64,000 nucleotides of DNA from Fomitopsis serialis (taxonomy: Eukaryota > Basidiomycota > Agaricomycetes > Polyporales > Fomitopsidaceae), in NCBI RefSeq assembly GCF_022376445.1, contig NW_025955152.1, forward strand, positions 1 through 64,000, written 5' to 3'. The stretch's first letter is position 1. Every line of letters starts with the position of its first letter. The notes beneath the pieces were generated by a model. The model was not told where the DNA came from and ran no database searches. It saw nothing but the letters and a program-made list of their open reading frames with translations. This document shows positions 46,481 through 57,883 of this stretch, piece after piece. The position numbers were made by a program, and so were the translations under genes.

Positions 46481-46938
46481 GAAGGCTTTGTTCGAGCTTA
46501 TGTGCTACTAGGAGTGTTCGCGCTGTGCGCTGCGTACGCAGTTGCCGCGCAGCTTCGCGGCCGCGGGTCTAGATGACCGTAGGATAAGCTAGTGTTCCGC
46601 AATGGTACGTGGTAGTTCAATTGCAAGCAGAATGGGCGAGCTAGCAAACAGCGCCGCGAGTGCAGAGCAGGGACGTGAGGACCCTTTCTAAGTCGTAGTA
46701 CTCCTGCGCAACGGCAGCCTTGCTATTGAGCGCACCGGGCGTCTAAAGAGGTAGGGGCGCGTCACCTCACATGACTCAGAATCACGGGGTTCTTCGTCCC
46801 TCCTGCCCTTTTAGGGAAGGAGGACAAATGAAGCCAAGCAGGAAGTGGCAACTGTACAGCTCGTAACTCTAATTTTACCGTTCATCGTCGCGCACACCCG
46901 CCGTACCGTTCAGCCCAGCCGACGCGCCGCAACTCAAG
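46481..46938. other. Divergent promoter region of GYP7 and eS21
   Basis: 458 bases with no gene. A short pyrimidine-rich stretch near 46797-46812 precedes the ribosomal protein gene. No clear TATA box. Confidence 0.5.
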
Positions 46939-47367
46939 ATGGAAAACGACCAGGTCCGTTGTAGCTTTCCGAACGGCTGGATCCATTGTTCTAACGGAGT
47001 CCGCATCGAATAGGGTGTTCTCGTCGATCTCTACGTCCCCCGCAAGTGCGCGGCGACCAGTGAGTTCATACACCGTTCTAAAGTGTTCTGTGTAGCCTAA
47101 CTGGCATTTCTCTAGACCGACTTATTACTGCCAAGGACCATGCGTCCGTGCAGCTCACGATCTGCGACGTCGACCAAGACGGCCGGGCTCTCCAGACTGG
47201 CACGACCTTCGCCTTGTGCGGCCAGGTCCGCGCAATGGGCGAGAGCGACGACTCGCTGAATCGATTGGCGACGAAGGCGGGCCGTGCGTATTTACCAACT
47301 CACTTCCCTTGTCCTTGTGCTAATATAGCTTGCAGTCCTCCGGAATGCCTGGTCATACCAAAAGTAG
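46939..47367 (+). CDS. 40S ribosomal protein eS21
   Basis: Exons 46939-46953, 47014-47059, 47116-47283 and 47336-47367 give 86 residues, the family length. MENDQGVLVDLYVPRKCAAT, NRLITAKDHASVQL, TFALCGQVRAMGESDDSLNR and the C-terminus LLRNAWSYQK are diagnostic. It is a small-subunit surface protein near the mRNA exit side, needed for late 18S rRNA processing. The first coding exon is 15 bases. The last acceptor is TTGCAG at 47335, skipping an earlier ATATAG. Confidence 0.96.
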
Positions 47368-47971
47368 ACTCCATATGCGTCGCACTTACATCGCTGTATC
47401 ATTGTTCTGTTCTTCGGTCACGAATCTCATTCCGCTACACGGTGTACACCATCACCATCTCGGAGTGCTTGTTCGCAATGGCCGCTCAAGCCATCAAATC
47501 CGAGAATGTGTTGTCGCCGGCGAACATGTCACAGCAATGAAGTTGCCTGTACAGACCGGCAAGCGACGACGAGTCGACTACAAGATGTGCTGCATGTTAG
47601 TCCCTACATCCCAGTCCTGACTGTCCCCAGTGTCCAGTGCGCTTGGATCTCTGTACCTCCTGTTAGCACCGCGGTTGCGGATGCGGGGTAGTCCTTCATC
47701 CACTAAGTTACAAGGAAGCAGGCTCGTTTCTTTAGACTGTTCGTCGAGTACTTTGCGCGCTCTGCTTGTTCGTAAGTACGCCTAATGCATAATCCGCGGA
47801 GCTGGTGGTCCAAGAAGTGGCAGACGCGTCGGCTGGTTGAGTCACGGGCCGAGCAAGGAGATCTCATCATGATCAGAGCCGCGAGCGTTCCCCAGACCGT
47901 CGCGGACATGCAATGGCAACTCTGACAACCAACTCATCTCACGCACTCTGACACCATCCGCCTTCACCGCC
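47368..47971. other. Intergenic
   Basis: Between eS21 and the next plus-strand gene. A 68-codon minus-strand ORF (47703-47909) starts MSATVWGTLAALIMMRSPC but has no recognised family and lies where the downstream promoter should be. Confidence 0.4.
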
Positions 47972-48478
47972 ATGGCTCCCATCCGCGACCAGCCTGCACG
48001 CACCGTCGAACATGATTTGGGGTTGGTTGGATCTGTCTGGAAACGTCGTGGCGTTCATGCCTAACTTCGCAGGGAGCATTTCACACAACGCGGCGGTGAA
48101 CCTGCCGGCGCACCGACCACGGATACGACCAAGCCCAAGACGTCGCCGCATCTCCCGGACCTCGACCTGCCTCAGTCGGATTTCGACCTCACGACCACGT
48201 TCGAGTCCATTCTGTCCGAGCCGCAGTCGCGCGACGAGCCAGCCGAGTAAGTCTCAGCGACCAACGCGTCTCGTCCACCTGGATTGACACGGGCGGTTCA
48301 TAGGATGCAGATCGTGCAGAAGCGCGCGAGCAACGTCCTCAAGCTCACGCAGGAGAACGAAAAGTTGCAGGCAGAGCTGCGTGCGATGACGGCGCGGCTG
48401 GAAGCAGCTGAGCGCAGGCAGCAGGAGCTGGCGCAGAGAGCCGCGCGCGAGCAGGAAAGGAATCCCCCTTCGTCATGA
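47972..48478 (+). CDS. Small coiled-coil protein, unrecognised
   Basis: Exons 47972-48021, 48073-48246 and 48304-48478 give 132 residues. The middle motif PDLDLPQSDFDLTTTFESIL is acidic and looks like a conserved short linear block. The C-terminal half VLKLTQENEKLQAELRAMTA is a heptad-repeat coiled coil running to the end. No basic DNA-binding region precedes it, so I do not call bZIP. It may be an adaptor or subunit of a larger complex. The first intron (GTTGGT donor, CTAAC branch site) is inferred from phase. Confidence 0.65.
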
Positions 48479-48880
48479 CCACACCCCCAACGTTGGTCCC
48501 CCGTCTTTGCCGCTGCTGCAGCGCATTGAATCCACCGCTCCATACCCCCATCCGGCGCGTTCCCTCGGATGCCTTTTCGCTTCTCACAGTGGTAATTGTA
48601 CGTTACGGAAGTCTACGAGTATAGTTTGGCACACTTGCATGAATCGTCTGGTCTTTGAACAAAGTTGGAATTCCCTTGTAATCCTGAGCACAACTGTGTG
48701 TCGGGCCCAGGAGACTGTTGTGCACGAATTCCGAAGCTGAGACACTGGGGACACGAGTGCACGCTGCCCACCCGCATCGCACGCGTCCCATGCTCAGCTC
48801 CAGGCGCGAGTGGATCGCCCGTCGACGTACAGACCACTCCGTCCCCATCATCCCTGAATCTTATCTCCATCATCTGGGCA

Positions 48881-48886
48881 TATAAG
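48881..48886 (+). promoter_or_regulatory. TATA box of the oxidoreductase gene
   Basis: TATAAG 107 bases upstream of the ATG at 48988, followed by a C/A-rich leader. Confidence 0.5.
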
Positions 48887-48987
48887 CTACCACACCAACC
48901 TCCACCACAGACGCGGGCTGCTCCTTTGCTTCCTGCTCTCATCTCCATCTCGCCGCCTCCCCTCAGACTCAACGAACCGCGACCAAC

Positions 48988-50989
48988 ATGGCTTCCCGTC
49001 GCCCCTCTGCCGCCATCCTCGACTCCCCGGTCATTGGCAGCCGGCGACCCTCCATCCTGGAGAGGAGGCAGTCCGAGATGTCCTCCCGCCGCCCTTCAAT
49101 TGACCCGTCGAGGCTGATGCCCATGGACAAGTTCAGTATGCGTTCCCTCGCCGATCCTTGATCTCTGCTATTCGAAATGATTGCTACCGAGGGCACGGGC
49201 GATCGCCGTTCACCTCGTTGCGGGACTTTTGATTTGCCCTGCCACTCCCGTTTGCGATCCAGAGAAGCGATCTTAGACTGTTCCTACCATTCAGACTCGG
49301 GATGTCTGTATTGACATTGATCTCTCGCATTGCAGGACATCGCATCTCGCCGGCCCCGATGACTTCAACGTCCTTTTCGTCGGAGCGGGGAACATCATGT
49401 TCGGTGCGCACACCTCCCTCTCAATAGCATCGCTTATTCAGACAGCTAACACTTCATGCAGGCTCTGATGAAGGCCCCTGGAACCACTCCTTCCGCTTCG
49501 AACAGTTGGTCGACTCACCGAACTAGCCGTAGCGTGACGCTCACCCGCATCCTCGCAGCAAACTCGGCCCGCGCCTCAAGGTCGTCGCGCTGATCGACCC
49601 CGCCATCGACCGCGCGACGGCGGTCCTCCAGAAGAAGTGCGACACGTTCGTGCGCTCCGCGTACGAGAACACCCGCGTCTTCAAGACGCTCGATGACTTC
49701 GTCAAGAACATGACCCGCAAGGACATGCCCCGCGCGGTCGTCATCGGCAGCCCGCCCATGTTCCGCGGGACCACCCAGTCCGGGCGCGACATCGAGCTTC
49801 AGGTGCTCAAGCACTTCCCCGGCGTCGCGCTTTTTGTGGAGAAGCCGGTCGCGACGGGCCCGTCGAGCGAGATTGAGGAGGCGTTCAAGGTCTCAAAGGC
49901 CATCACCGATAGCCAGACGGTCTGCTCCGTTGGGTGCGTATCGCGCAGATGGTCTCTCACGAAACAGAGCCTACTGACTTACTCAATATCGGCGTTGGTA
50001 GGTACATGTTGAGGTACCTCAAGGCCGTGCAGATGATGAAGCAGATCATCGAGGAGAACAACCTCACCGTCATGGCCACCATCGCGCGCTACGCCTGCGC
50101 GTACGAAGCCATCGCCAAGCCGGACTGGTGGGACAAGTCCAAGAGGTATGTGCGACCTTGGTAATCTCGGACTCGCTCTCTGACCGCCTTTGTAGCGCTG
50201 GCCCCATCGTCGAGCAGGGCACGCACTTCTGCGACCTGTCGCGCTACTTCGGCGGAGATGTCGACATGTCGACCGTCCAGGCGCACTCGCTCGAGTGGGA
50301 CGAGAACGCCGGCCACCTCTCGAAGATGGTCGTCGACGAGACCGCGATCCCTCCTGAGAACCGCATTCCTCGTGTCACATCCGCAACCTGGTGCGTCCCC
50401 CCTCACACCAGCTGGCCCCGCACATACGAGGCTGACTGGGCTGCACTTTGTAGGAAATACGAGAGCGGTGCTGTAGGCAGCTTCACTCACCTGGTCGCGC
50501 TCCAGGGCCACGACTACAGCTGCGAGCTCGAAGTCTACGCGGACGGGTACCAGCTCAAGTAAGTTGGGATACGTTCATATCTACGTCGACCTCGTCGTTG
50601 ACAGTATTCCGTGAAGGCTCGTCAACCCATACGTGCAGCCGGTTCTATACATCCGCAAGCCGGGCAGCGACCACGAGGAGTCGCATCGTTTCCCCGACGA
50701 CGACCCATTCTTCTCCGAGGTGCGTTCCTCAGTCGAGTGTACAATGCTGTATCTCATCGGCTATGAACGCCAATCTAGATCTCCGTGTTGATCGACAACG
50801 TCGAGGACATTGAGGAGGACCCGGAGACTTCGACGATCCTGAGCACCTTCGAGGGTACGTCCAGTCGTCCCGTAGTGTTGTTCTTGCCATTGACCGCTTT
50901 TGTATCCTGCAGATGCTTGCAGGACGTACCAGCTCACCTGGGCCATCCGTGAGTCGACGGAGCACAATCGCAAGCCGAAGCCGCAGTGA
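48988..50989 (+). CDS. Gfo/Idh/MocA-family NAD(P)-dependent oxidoreductase
   Basis: Exons about 48988-49135 (end uncertain), 49336-49403, 49462-49504, 49559-49933, 50002-50145, 50196-50390, 50454-50558, 50617-50719, 50779-50854 and 50913-50989; roughly 440 residues. The Rossmann start is FNVLFVGAGNIMFG, then RLKVVALIDPAIDRA. Family EKP motif: ALFVEKPVATGP. The substrate domain follows with QGTHFCDLSRYFGG and WKYESGAVGSFTH. The substrate is unknown; the family oxidises or reduces sugars and related compounds. The N-terminal tail SRRPSAAILDSPVIGSRRPS is a repeated Arg-Arg-Pro-Ser pattern, a possible phosphorylation target. For exon 1 the phase requires a GTTCAG donor at 49130 rather than the better-looking GTATGC at 49136. 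Confidence 0.87.
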
Positions 50990-51166
50990 AGGGAGAAGGG
51001 AATGGAGCATGCATAACCTATCTCTGAATCCAAGTATTGTAAAAGCGTGTAGATGGTGGTAAGGTGCTGCCGTGTAACTGATGTACTGTCATGAGAACAA
51101 TAGACGTTATCTCTGAACTGACATCCGACTCGACCTGGACCAACAGCTGAAGGACGTAGAAGGAAG

Positions 51167-52134
51167 CTATGATGAAGCGGCAGGAGACCCAGAGTGTGAC
51201 TGTGCTTGTCGTTTGTGGTTCGGCTCGTCTTCTTTACTATCCGCGTTCCCTTCACGGCTCTCCTGTTCATCGGGTGTTCTTTTGCGTTTCCTCTCCAGTT
51301 TGGCCTTTTCTCGCTTCGCCTCTGCTTCCCGTTCTTCTTGCAGGTGCGCCTTCAGGAGCGGCATGGTCTTGAATTCCCTGTTGCACTTCCAGCACTCGAG
51401 TTGCTCCTTCAGCATAGGCTCGTATTGGCTCGGTTTGAGTTGCGACATCTGCATGAAAGTCAGCGGGGCACCTCAGTGCTATTACAGTATCTTGAGCAGG
51501 CAGGCATGTTGCCTTGCCAATCCTCGTGGTGGTGATAGGGTTTGGAGGGACCACTTACCGTGGCAAAGTAAGACGGCTCGGCCTCCAACCATTCTTGGAC
51601 GTCCGAAAGAGGTACGAAGAACCCGCGTTTTGGATGGAAAGAGTTGTAATGCTTCTTATTCTTCATGGAAGGCGAACAGAGATCCGCGGAGAGGACATGC
51701 AAGTGTATGTGCCTAGAGAACTCAGTATCAGTACGAGCACGTTTTGAGTGTCGCGCTCGTCCGGAGACGGAGACTCACTCCATGGAAGGCACTGCGTGAA
51801 AGCCCATCCAGACGTCCCACTTGAAGTGGTACCGCGTCATCATCTCATCCTCAATCATCGACCGCACCTGCATTGCGTCCTCCGCGAGCCATCCGATGAC
51901 TTCCTTTGCTCGACACTTGTCCCCTTCGAGGACGCTCTTCAAGCTGGAGAGGTCCGATGCGGTCAAAGGCGGAATGACGCGTGGAAGGACGAGGAAATGA
52001 AAGATCGACTTCGGATACGCGTCGAAGATTGTGAGCGTGTGCTCCGTGTGGGTGAGCAATACTGAAGGCGGGAGCGACCCTGGGTTCGCACGTCGCGCGT
52101 AGCTGCGAAGGATGGTGAGGCTCGGAGGCGGCAT
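51167..52134 (-). CDS. Aprataxin (HNT3), DNA 5'-adenylate hydrolase
   Basis: Exons 52134-51779, 51712-51559 and 51448-51167 give 263 residues. The HIT domain shows FDAYPKSIFHFLVLPR and the catalytic triad motif HIHLHVLSAD. The C-terminal zinc finger LECWKCNREFKTMPLLKAHL and QEER fits the C2HE type known from fungal aprataxins. The enzyme removes AMP left on DNA 5' ends by abortive ligation. The tail KREKAKLERKRKRTPDEQ is basic and likely nuclear-localising. The second intron is 110 bases. All phases close. It is divergent from the hydrolase array. Confidence 0.94.
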
Positions 52135-52530
52135 GGTGGCTGAGTTCAAGACACGGTCGACCGTCGACGCGTCGCGTCCGAGTCGCGTCTGCGATGTTCA
52201 GGCGATCACGAGTCCCGCGCGCGCTGGTCCGGAGAGGCAGAACTCCCGTGTCCCGCGTAATCTCATGCACAGTGACACTTGTCCATCGTGCGATGCTGCT
52301 CCCCAGCGTGAGCGTGTTCCCAGCCACAGGCCCTAGCCTCGCGACTTAGGGGGATGGTATCGTCTTTCACGCGGTCATCCATTTGCATTCATCGAAGGTA
52401 CGACGGCAGTGGGTGCTTCCATCATACGGTCGCTGAAGACTCTTACTTTTAGAAGGTATGATCCAATGTTGTCTGCGACGTCTCTTGCGTTTCCGACACC
52501 GACTTGGATAGTATTGCAAACGCTGCAGCC
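52135..52530. other. Divergent promoter region
   Basis: Between aprataxin and the first hydrolase gene. No gene was seen. Confidence 0.5.
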
Positions 52531-54282
52531 ATGGCTCGACCCTTCCATCCGCGTCCAGCCACACTTCCAGGTCGACTGTGTCCGCATACACCAAGGCAGT
52601 TGGTGCCTATAGATGATACGGCGGATTGGGGTGCCCCGCCGGCTCTCCCGTCTCGACCGCGAACATTCTCTGATGCGTCCTGGGTGCTCTCAACGCACAT
52701 CGTCCCTGCTGCGCTGCCACGGACAACGCTAGACATACCGCTAGTCACACTGCCTGCATGGACTGCAGACAAGGGGAAGTGGAAAGAGGCGGTACAGAAG
52801 ACGGCAGACGAGATCGTGGGCGTACGGTACAAGCAGTGGAACGGTGAGTTAAAGGAACCTGGGAGCCGCAAACCGCTCTGGGTGTGTCTTAACCGGTACA
52901 GGAGAAGAAATCTCTCGCAGGAGGAAGAGGCCAAGGGTGTCACACTTCTGTTCACGCATGCCAACGGGTTCCCCAAGGAGGTGTGGGCCATGATTTGCGT
53001 ACTGCAAACAGCATTCTTACACGCTTCTGCCTGCTGCAGATCTGGGAGCCTGCCCTCCTTGGTCTACTTGAGCAGCGCAAAGCATCTCATTCGAGCTACC
53101 AGATTGCAGAGGTGTGGGCATGGGAGGCGGTCAACCATGGTGACTCCTATCTCGTGAATGAAAAGAATTTGGGTGGAATCTGTGAGTTTGTCCGGACGGC
53201 TCTCGTCGTGCGCAGTTCTGACTTCGGACAGACGATTGGCAGGACAATTCCCGAGACGTATTGCAGTTCCTACTGCGTTACCTACCCTCGCGCGCATCGT
53301 CCTCCGAGCTTCCAACGCACCTTCCTCGATTGTCTGACAGCATTGCCCATGAACGACGCTCGCGTGGGTTCTCCGAGCGGACAATGGTTGGTGTTGGCCA
53401 CTCGCTCGGTGGGGGTACTCTGTAAGCTCATCTGCCTTCTCCATCATCACCCGACCTAATGGTGCTCGTGGATTGTATAGCGCCCGCGCCGCCATCGCAG
53501 AACAAGCCCTCTTCACCTCGCTCGTTCTCGTGGACCCTATCATCCGTCCCTACCCAAGCAAGGGCCCACTGCTCGGAGATGCGACCATGAAACTTACCAT
53601 TGGTGCGATCCAGCGTCAGAGTCGCTGGGCGTCCCGGTACGTCTATGTGTATGAGACTCAGCACGCGGTACCTGACAGACCGCCGAAGTCAGGAAGCGAA
53701 GGAAAAGTTCTTGTCGTCTCCGTTCTTTGCCGCATGGCACCCTGATGTGCTCGACATCTACGTCGAGTGCGGGCTGACCGAGGATCCCAACGGCGGCGTG
53801 ACGCTCAAGATGCCCGGCATCCATGTGCGCATCACATCATCCCGCCCTCACCCGTCGAAACTCTGACCCCTCGCCCAGGAAGCGCTCACCTTCACGGAGG
53901 TGATGACGACGTACGACACATGGGACCTCATCGACACGCTTGACCCGCGCATCCCACTGCAGTGGGTTCTCCCGGGGAAGGACGTAGAGAAGTCAGCGCA
54001 ATTCCTCGCTCCTGTTCCATATGTCGGCGCTGATGGCCGGCGCAGCGACGGTGGGGTCCGCGCACAGACCGCGTGGCGGAGGCCAGAGAACGCGAACAAC
54101 GTGATCATACGGGAGGCGGGCCACTTGATCGCGCAGGAGGCCCCGTTGCAGCTTGGTGAGTAGATGGACTCATGCTCGTGCGTTGGCGAAGCGGGATAGA
54201 ACTGATTTGGGGGTTTGGGACAGCTGAGGAAGTGGACGCGTTTTTGCAGCGCCAGTATGGTTCGGTCACGTCGCGCTTGTAG
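52531..54282 (+). CDS. Alpha/beta hydrolase 1, predicted peroxisomal (C-terminal SRL)
   Basis: Exons 52531-52980, 53040-53181, 53232-53421, 53481-53640, 53693-53824, 53879-54155 and 54224-54282 give 469 residues. The nucleophile elbow is GVGHSLGG and the catalytic His lies in EAGHLI. The conserved start of the fold is LLFTHANGFPKE. The protein ends GSVTSRL; SRL fits the PTS1 peroxisome signal. Architecture resembles yeast Lpx1, a peroxisomal lipase, but the substrate is not determined. The donor after exon 4 is ambiguous (53641 or a few bases away). Unlike its neighbours it lacks the intron inside the last domain. First of three tandem copies. Confidence 0.87.
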
Positions 54283-55168
54283 CCGTCTCGGGGTGCTTCA
54301 TTAGCTTCCTGCCGGGTTCAACATCTATCTACAGGCTCAATTAAGTTACTGCATTGACATTCAAGTGCTGTAGGGTATCGGGTGTAGTATACCTACCGCC
54401 TTGCCTCTTTCGCGAAAGCCAGAGCTGCCCCAGCTGCGTGACACCGATCAATCGTGAGTTGGTTTGAGATCCGTCGTTTCACTACACATAGCCAAACGAC
54501 CTCGTTTTCACAAGCCTCCAGGTGAGTTTGTCAGTGATCGGCGACATGGCGAAGGTTCGCTAACTCCCGGTCTTAGATGTGTCCTGGATGTGTCTTCAGC
54601 GTCTTTGTGGGCCACTGAAACCGACCAGAGTTGCTTGCGCTCCGAGATCAGACATCGCGCGCCATGGACTGACATTATGGTAGTCATTGGCATAGGAGCT
54701 CAGAAACTATGCTCATCTCAAATTCGCGAGGACGGCTAGTGTGTACGAATGAAAGTTTGGAAGATGTGAACTCGGTGTGTACGCTGCTGACTGGCTTGAA
54801 GCCTTCAAAAGCTCTGAAGAGCGATAGAATCAACCCATATGGACCTAGACTATGGATGTTTTGCCGAATAAGATGCCGACGTCTCAGGCGCGCTTCGCCC
54901 GACCGAAATGGTCCCGCTGCATGACCGTGGAAGAAAAGGGAAGAAATCAGCTGGTGTGTGATCTGCCTCCACGGACCCGGTACACTGGATTGTAGTGTAC
55001 GCACGTCCTGAGCTCTTGCGGGAGCGGTGTGCGCTCGCATTGACACGAGGTGCGCAGCTACTAAGTTATAACTCGTACTTAATCCTGACTGAGCCAGGCA
55101 TAAGCGTTCTCTCAGGTGTCACCTCTAGAAGATCATCTCAACTGAACGTCTGCAGCTGTCTGCGACTC
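54283..55168. other. Spacer between hydrolases 1 and 2
   Basis: No gene was recognised; short ORFs only. It should carry the promoter of hydrolase 2. Confidence 0.5.
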
Positions 55169-56916
55169 ATGAAGACCTTTTCTTATCCTAGGCCCGAGCA
55201 TTCGGCTCAACGACGATGCCCTCGTCCTCTCAGAGACTTGCTCCCTCTCGAACCCTTACCCGAGTTACCGGCCCCTCCACCGCTGTCTTCGCCTCCGCGG
55301 ACATTCTCCGATCCGTCCTACATACTGACGACACATCTAGTGCCCGTTGCTTTACCTCGATCCACTCCAGAGGTTCCTCAACCAGATACCCCGGCACGCG
55401 GGCCAGTGGCAAATGCCGCTGCCATTTCTCTTGCCAGGGAGATGATTGCCCTAAGGGATAGATACTGGGACGGCAAGCTGGATCTACCTAACAGCACGAA
55501 GCCTCTGTGGGCTTGCGTGAACCGCTATGTCAGACGGGATTTGAACGACGCGGACGGCAGCAAGGGTATCACGCTTGTGCTCACGCATGCGAACGGATAC
55601 CACAAGGAGGTAATATCTCGCAGTCTCACAGGCCGGACAATTTCGCTGACCGTTACATAGATCTGGGAGCCTACTATTCTCCATATGATCCATGCGCAGA
55701 GGAACTCGTCATCCGATATCAGGGTAGACGAGATATGGTCCTGGGAGCCATGGAATCATGGCGACGCGGCCCTGATCAATGGAAGGGACGCCACATGCTT
55801 GTGTGCGCAAATCAACATCGTCATTCCATACTCTCAGGCTAATCTAGGTTTCGTGCTGCAGTCGATGGCAGGGATAACGCCCGTGACATTCTGCAATTCA
55901 TTCTATACTACCTACCGTCGCAACCATCGTCCGCAGCGTTGCCAGTCCACCTCGAGCGACTACCGGAAAGCGTGGCCGCGAGCCGCAGATCGCGTGGATT
56001 CGAGGGCCGCCAGTTGGTTGGCGTAGGCCACTCACTCGGAGGATGCTCAATGTATGTGATGATCGCAAGGGAAACCGCCCCGCTGACGGTGTTTTGTCAC
56101 CGCAGTGCACGTCTCGCAATCGCAGAGCCGACTGTATTCTCATCGTTGATCCTTGTAGAGGCAGGTATTGTGGCCTACCCAGGCTCGGGACCTCTGGTCG
56201 ACAAAAGGACAGTCCCTTATCTTGTTTACGCTATAAAACGCGAGAGTTGGTGGCCTTCTCGGTAAGTCAAATGGCTACTATGCAGGGATCGGATGTGCTC
56301 AGGTCATCCACTAGTGAGGAGGCACGTAGGGCCCTCTCGGCCTCTCCTTTCTTCTCTACGTGGGACACGGATGCATTATCCATCTACGTAGAATGCGGAT
56401 TGTGTGATGATCCAAACGGGGGGATCACGCTGAAGATGCCCGGTACTCAGGTTTGTCTATTTCATCATTGTGGCGTAGTTTTATCAGTAATGAACTCTAT
56501 GCTTTTCCCAGGAGGCCATGACCTACACGGACATGCTGACAATGTACGAAGCATGGGACATGATAGATACGCTCGATGAGGGAGTCGAGATCAGGTGGAT
56601 TCTCGCCGGGAAAATCGGTAAAGGGTGAGGTTCACGGTCCGATTCTTCAACTTCCCAGCCAAGCCTGATCTGTACGTGTGTCAGAGAGGAATGGTTTAGG
56701 GAAACTACATCCTGGCGACGACCGATGAATTGCTCCAATGTCGTGTTCACTGAAGCAGGCCATCTGATTGTGATGGAAACACCTGAGGACTTAGGTGAGT
56801 GATTCGTGGTAACAGGTATTCGGAGTATGACCCCCATCTGTTCGTTTGTTCTCATAGGCAAAGAACTCTTCGCTTTTGTAGAGCGCAAGTACAGTTCGCT
56901 GCAATCAAAACTTTGA
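55169..56916 (+). CDS. Alpha/beta hydrolase 2, predicted peroxisomal (C-terminal SKL)
   Basis: Exons 55169-55609, 55661-55796, 55862-56051, 56106-56261, 56315-56450, 56512-56624, 56685-56794 and 56858-56916 give 446 residues. Elbow GVGHSLGGCS, His in EAGHLIVMETPEDL, start of the fold LVLTHANGYHKE. The protein ends YSSLQSKL, the canonical PTS1. The phase at the end of exon 2 needs a GC donor (GCTTGT at 55797) where copies 1 and 3 have GTGAGT and GTAAGT. If that donor is not used the protein is cut short in the middle. The rest of the structure parallels copy 3. Confidence 0.85.
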
Positions 56917-57883
56917 TGTATGTGAGAACTATATACCCGTAATGATGACATCGTGTGGGACAAGCTCAAGAAGGCGGCGGAAATTTCAGGATAGGTAGGC
57001 CAAGCGTGGGTGTGCTCACGATACCATCCCGTGAACCAGACCTTATGTCGAAGACCGGGCGACCGATCTCTTCAATCTCACTTATTGTCGATTGAGTTAC
57101 AGGAAGGCGTGCGACGTCATCTTAAACACATCTCACTCGCAGGGGGGGTGACATAAATCCATCCGCTACGCAACTAGCGATGGGTCGTCGCAACTTGGGG
57201 TCAGGTCGGGTTCAAGATCAAGCTTGACTTTGGACAGGCATCTTTCAATGCCTCCTCATGACCAGGGCGTACGATTCTTCTGCATTTGTAACCTGGTAAG
57301 TTCTACCGACTCTCTTTTGCTCTGGTCTGAGCAAGACGGTACAGCTGTCAAAGCCCATCAGAGACGCGTCAGGATTATATGTGACTTGACACGACTCCGA
57401 TATCACGGGATTGTGACAGGACGCGCCAGATCCGACCACTGGCCGGGAACAGGCTGACAGCCACGGTATTAGTACCCGCGCTCGGCCGTGTTGCACCATT
57501 CTCGGTCTTTCGCGACTGGCCGTCACCAGCCTCGGGGAATTGAGTTCGGTTCTCTTTCTTCGGAATTGAGGTTTGGCTGAAGCTCGGCTGGCGTACACAA
57601 GATGGCACCGCGAAATCCTTCGTCATGCTTCGGTGCTCGTTATGCCCCGTCGGAAGAGTCCAACGTCCGTGCTAGAGAATGATATATGTATCTGCGCGGA
57701 TGGTATGTCGATGCTCGTTTGTGCACTCTACCAGTCTCATATCCAGTACGTAGGCAATTCCTACTCCTCTCCTACATGGCCCAAAGAAACCTGATTTGGA
57801 CGTCCAGGCTGTCTATCGGTATCGGTATTGCCGCCGACCACCCTTATGCACGCCCTACAGTTACCAACCAAGTGAAGCGCGGT
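56917..57883. other. Spacer between hydrolases 2 and 3
   Basis: No gene was recognised. Several ORFs of 60-120 codons show no domain. Confidence 0.5.

Noticed and set aside
47703..47909. 68-codon minus-strand ORF starting MSATVWGTLAALIMM
   Set aside because: No family, no splice extension, and it occupies the promoter side of the gene at 47972; insufficient support.
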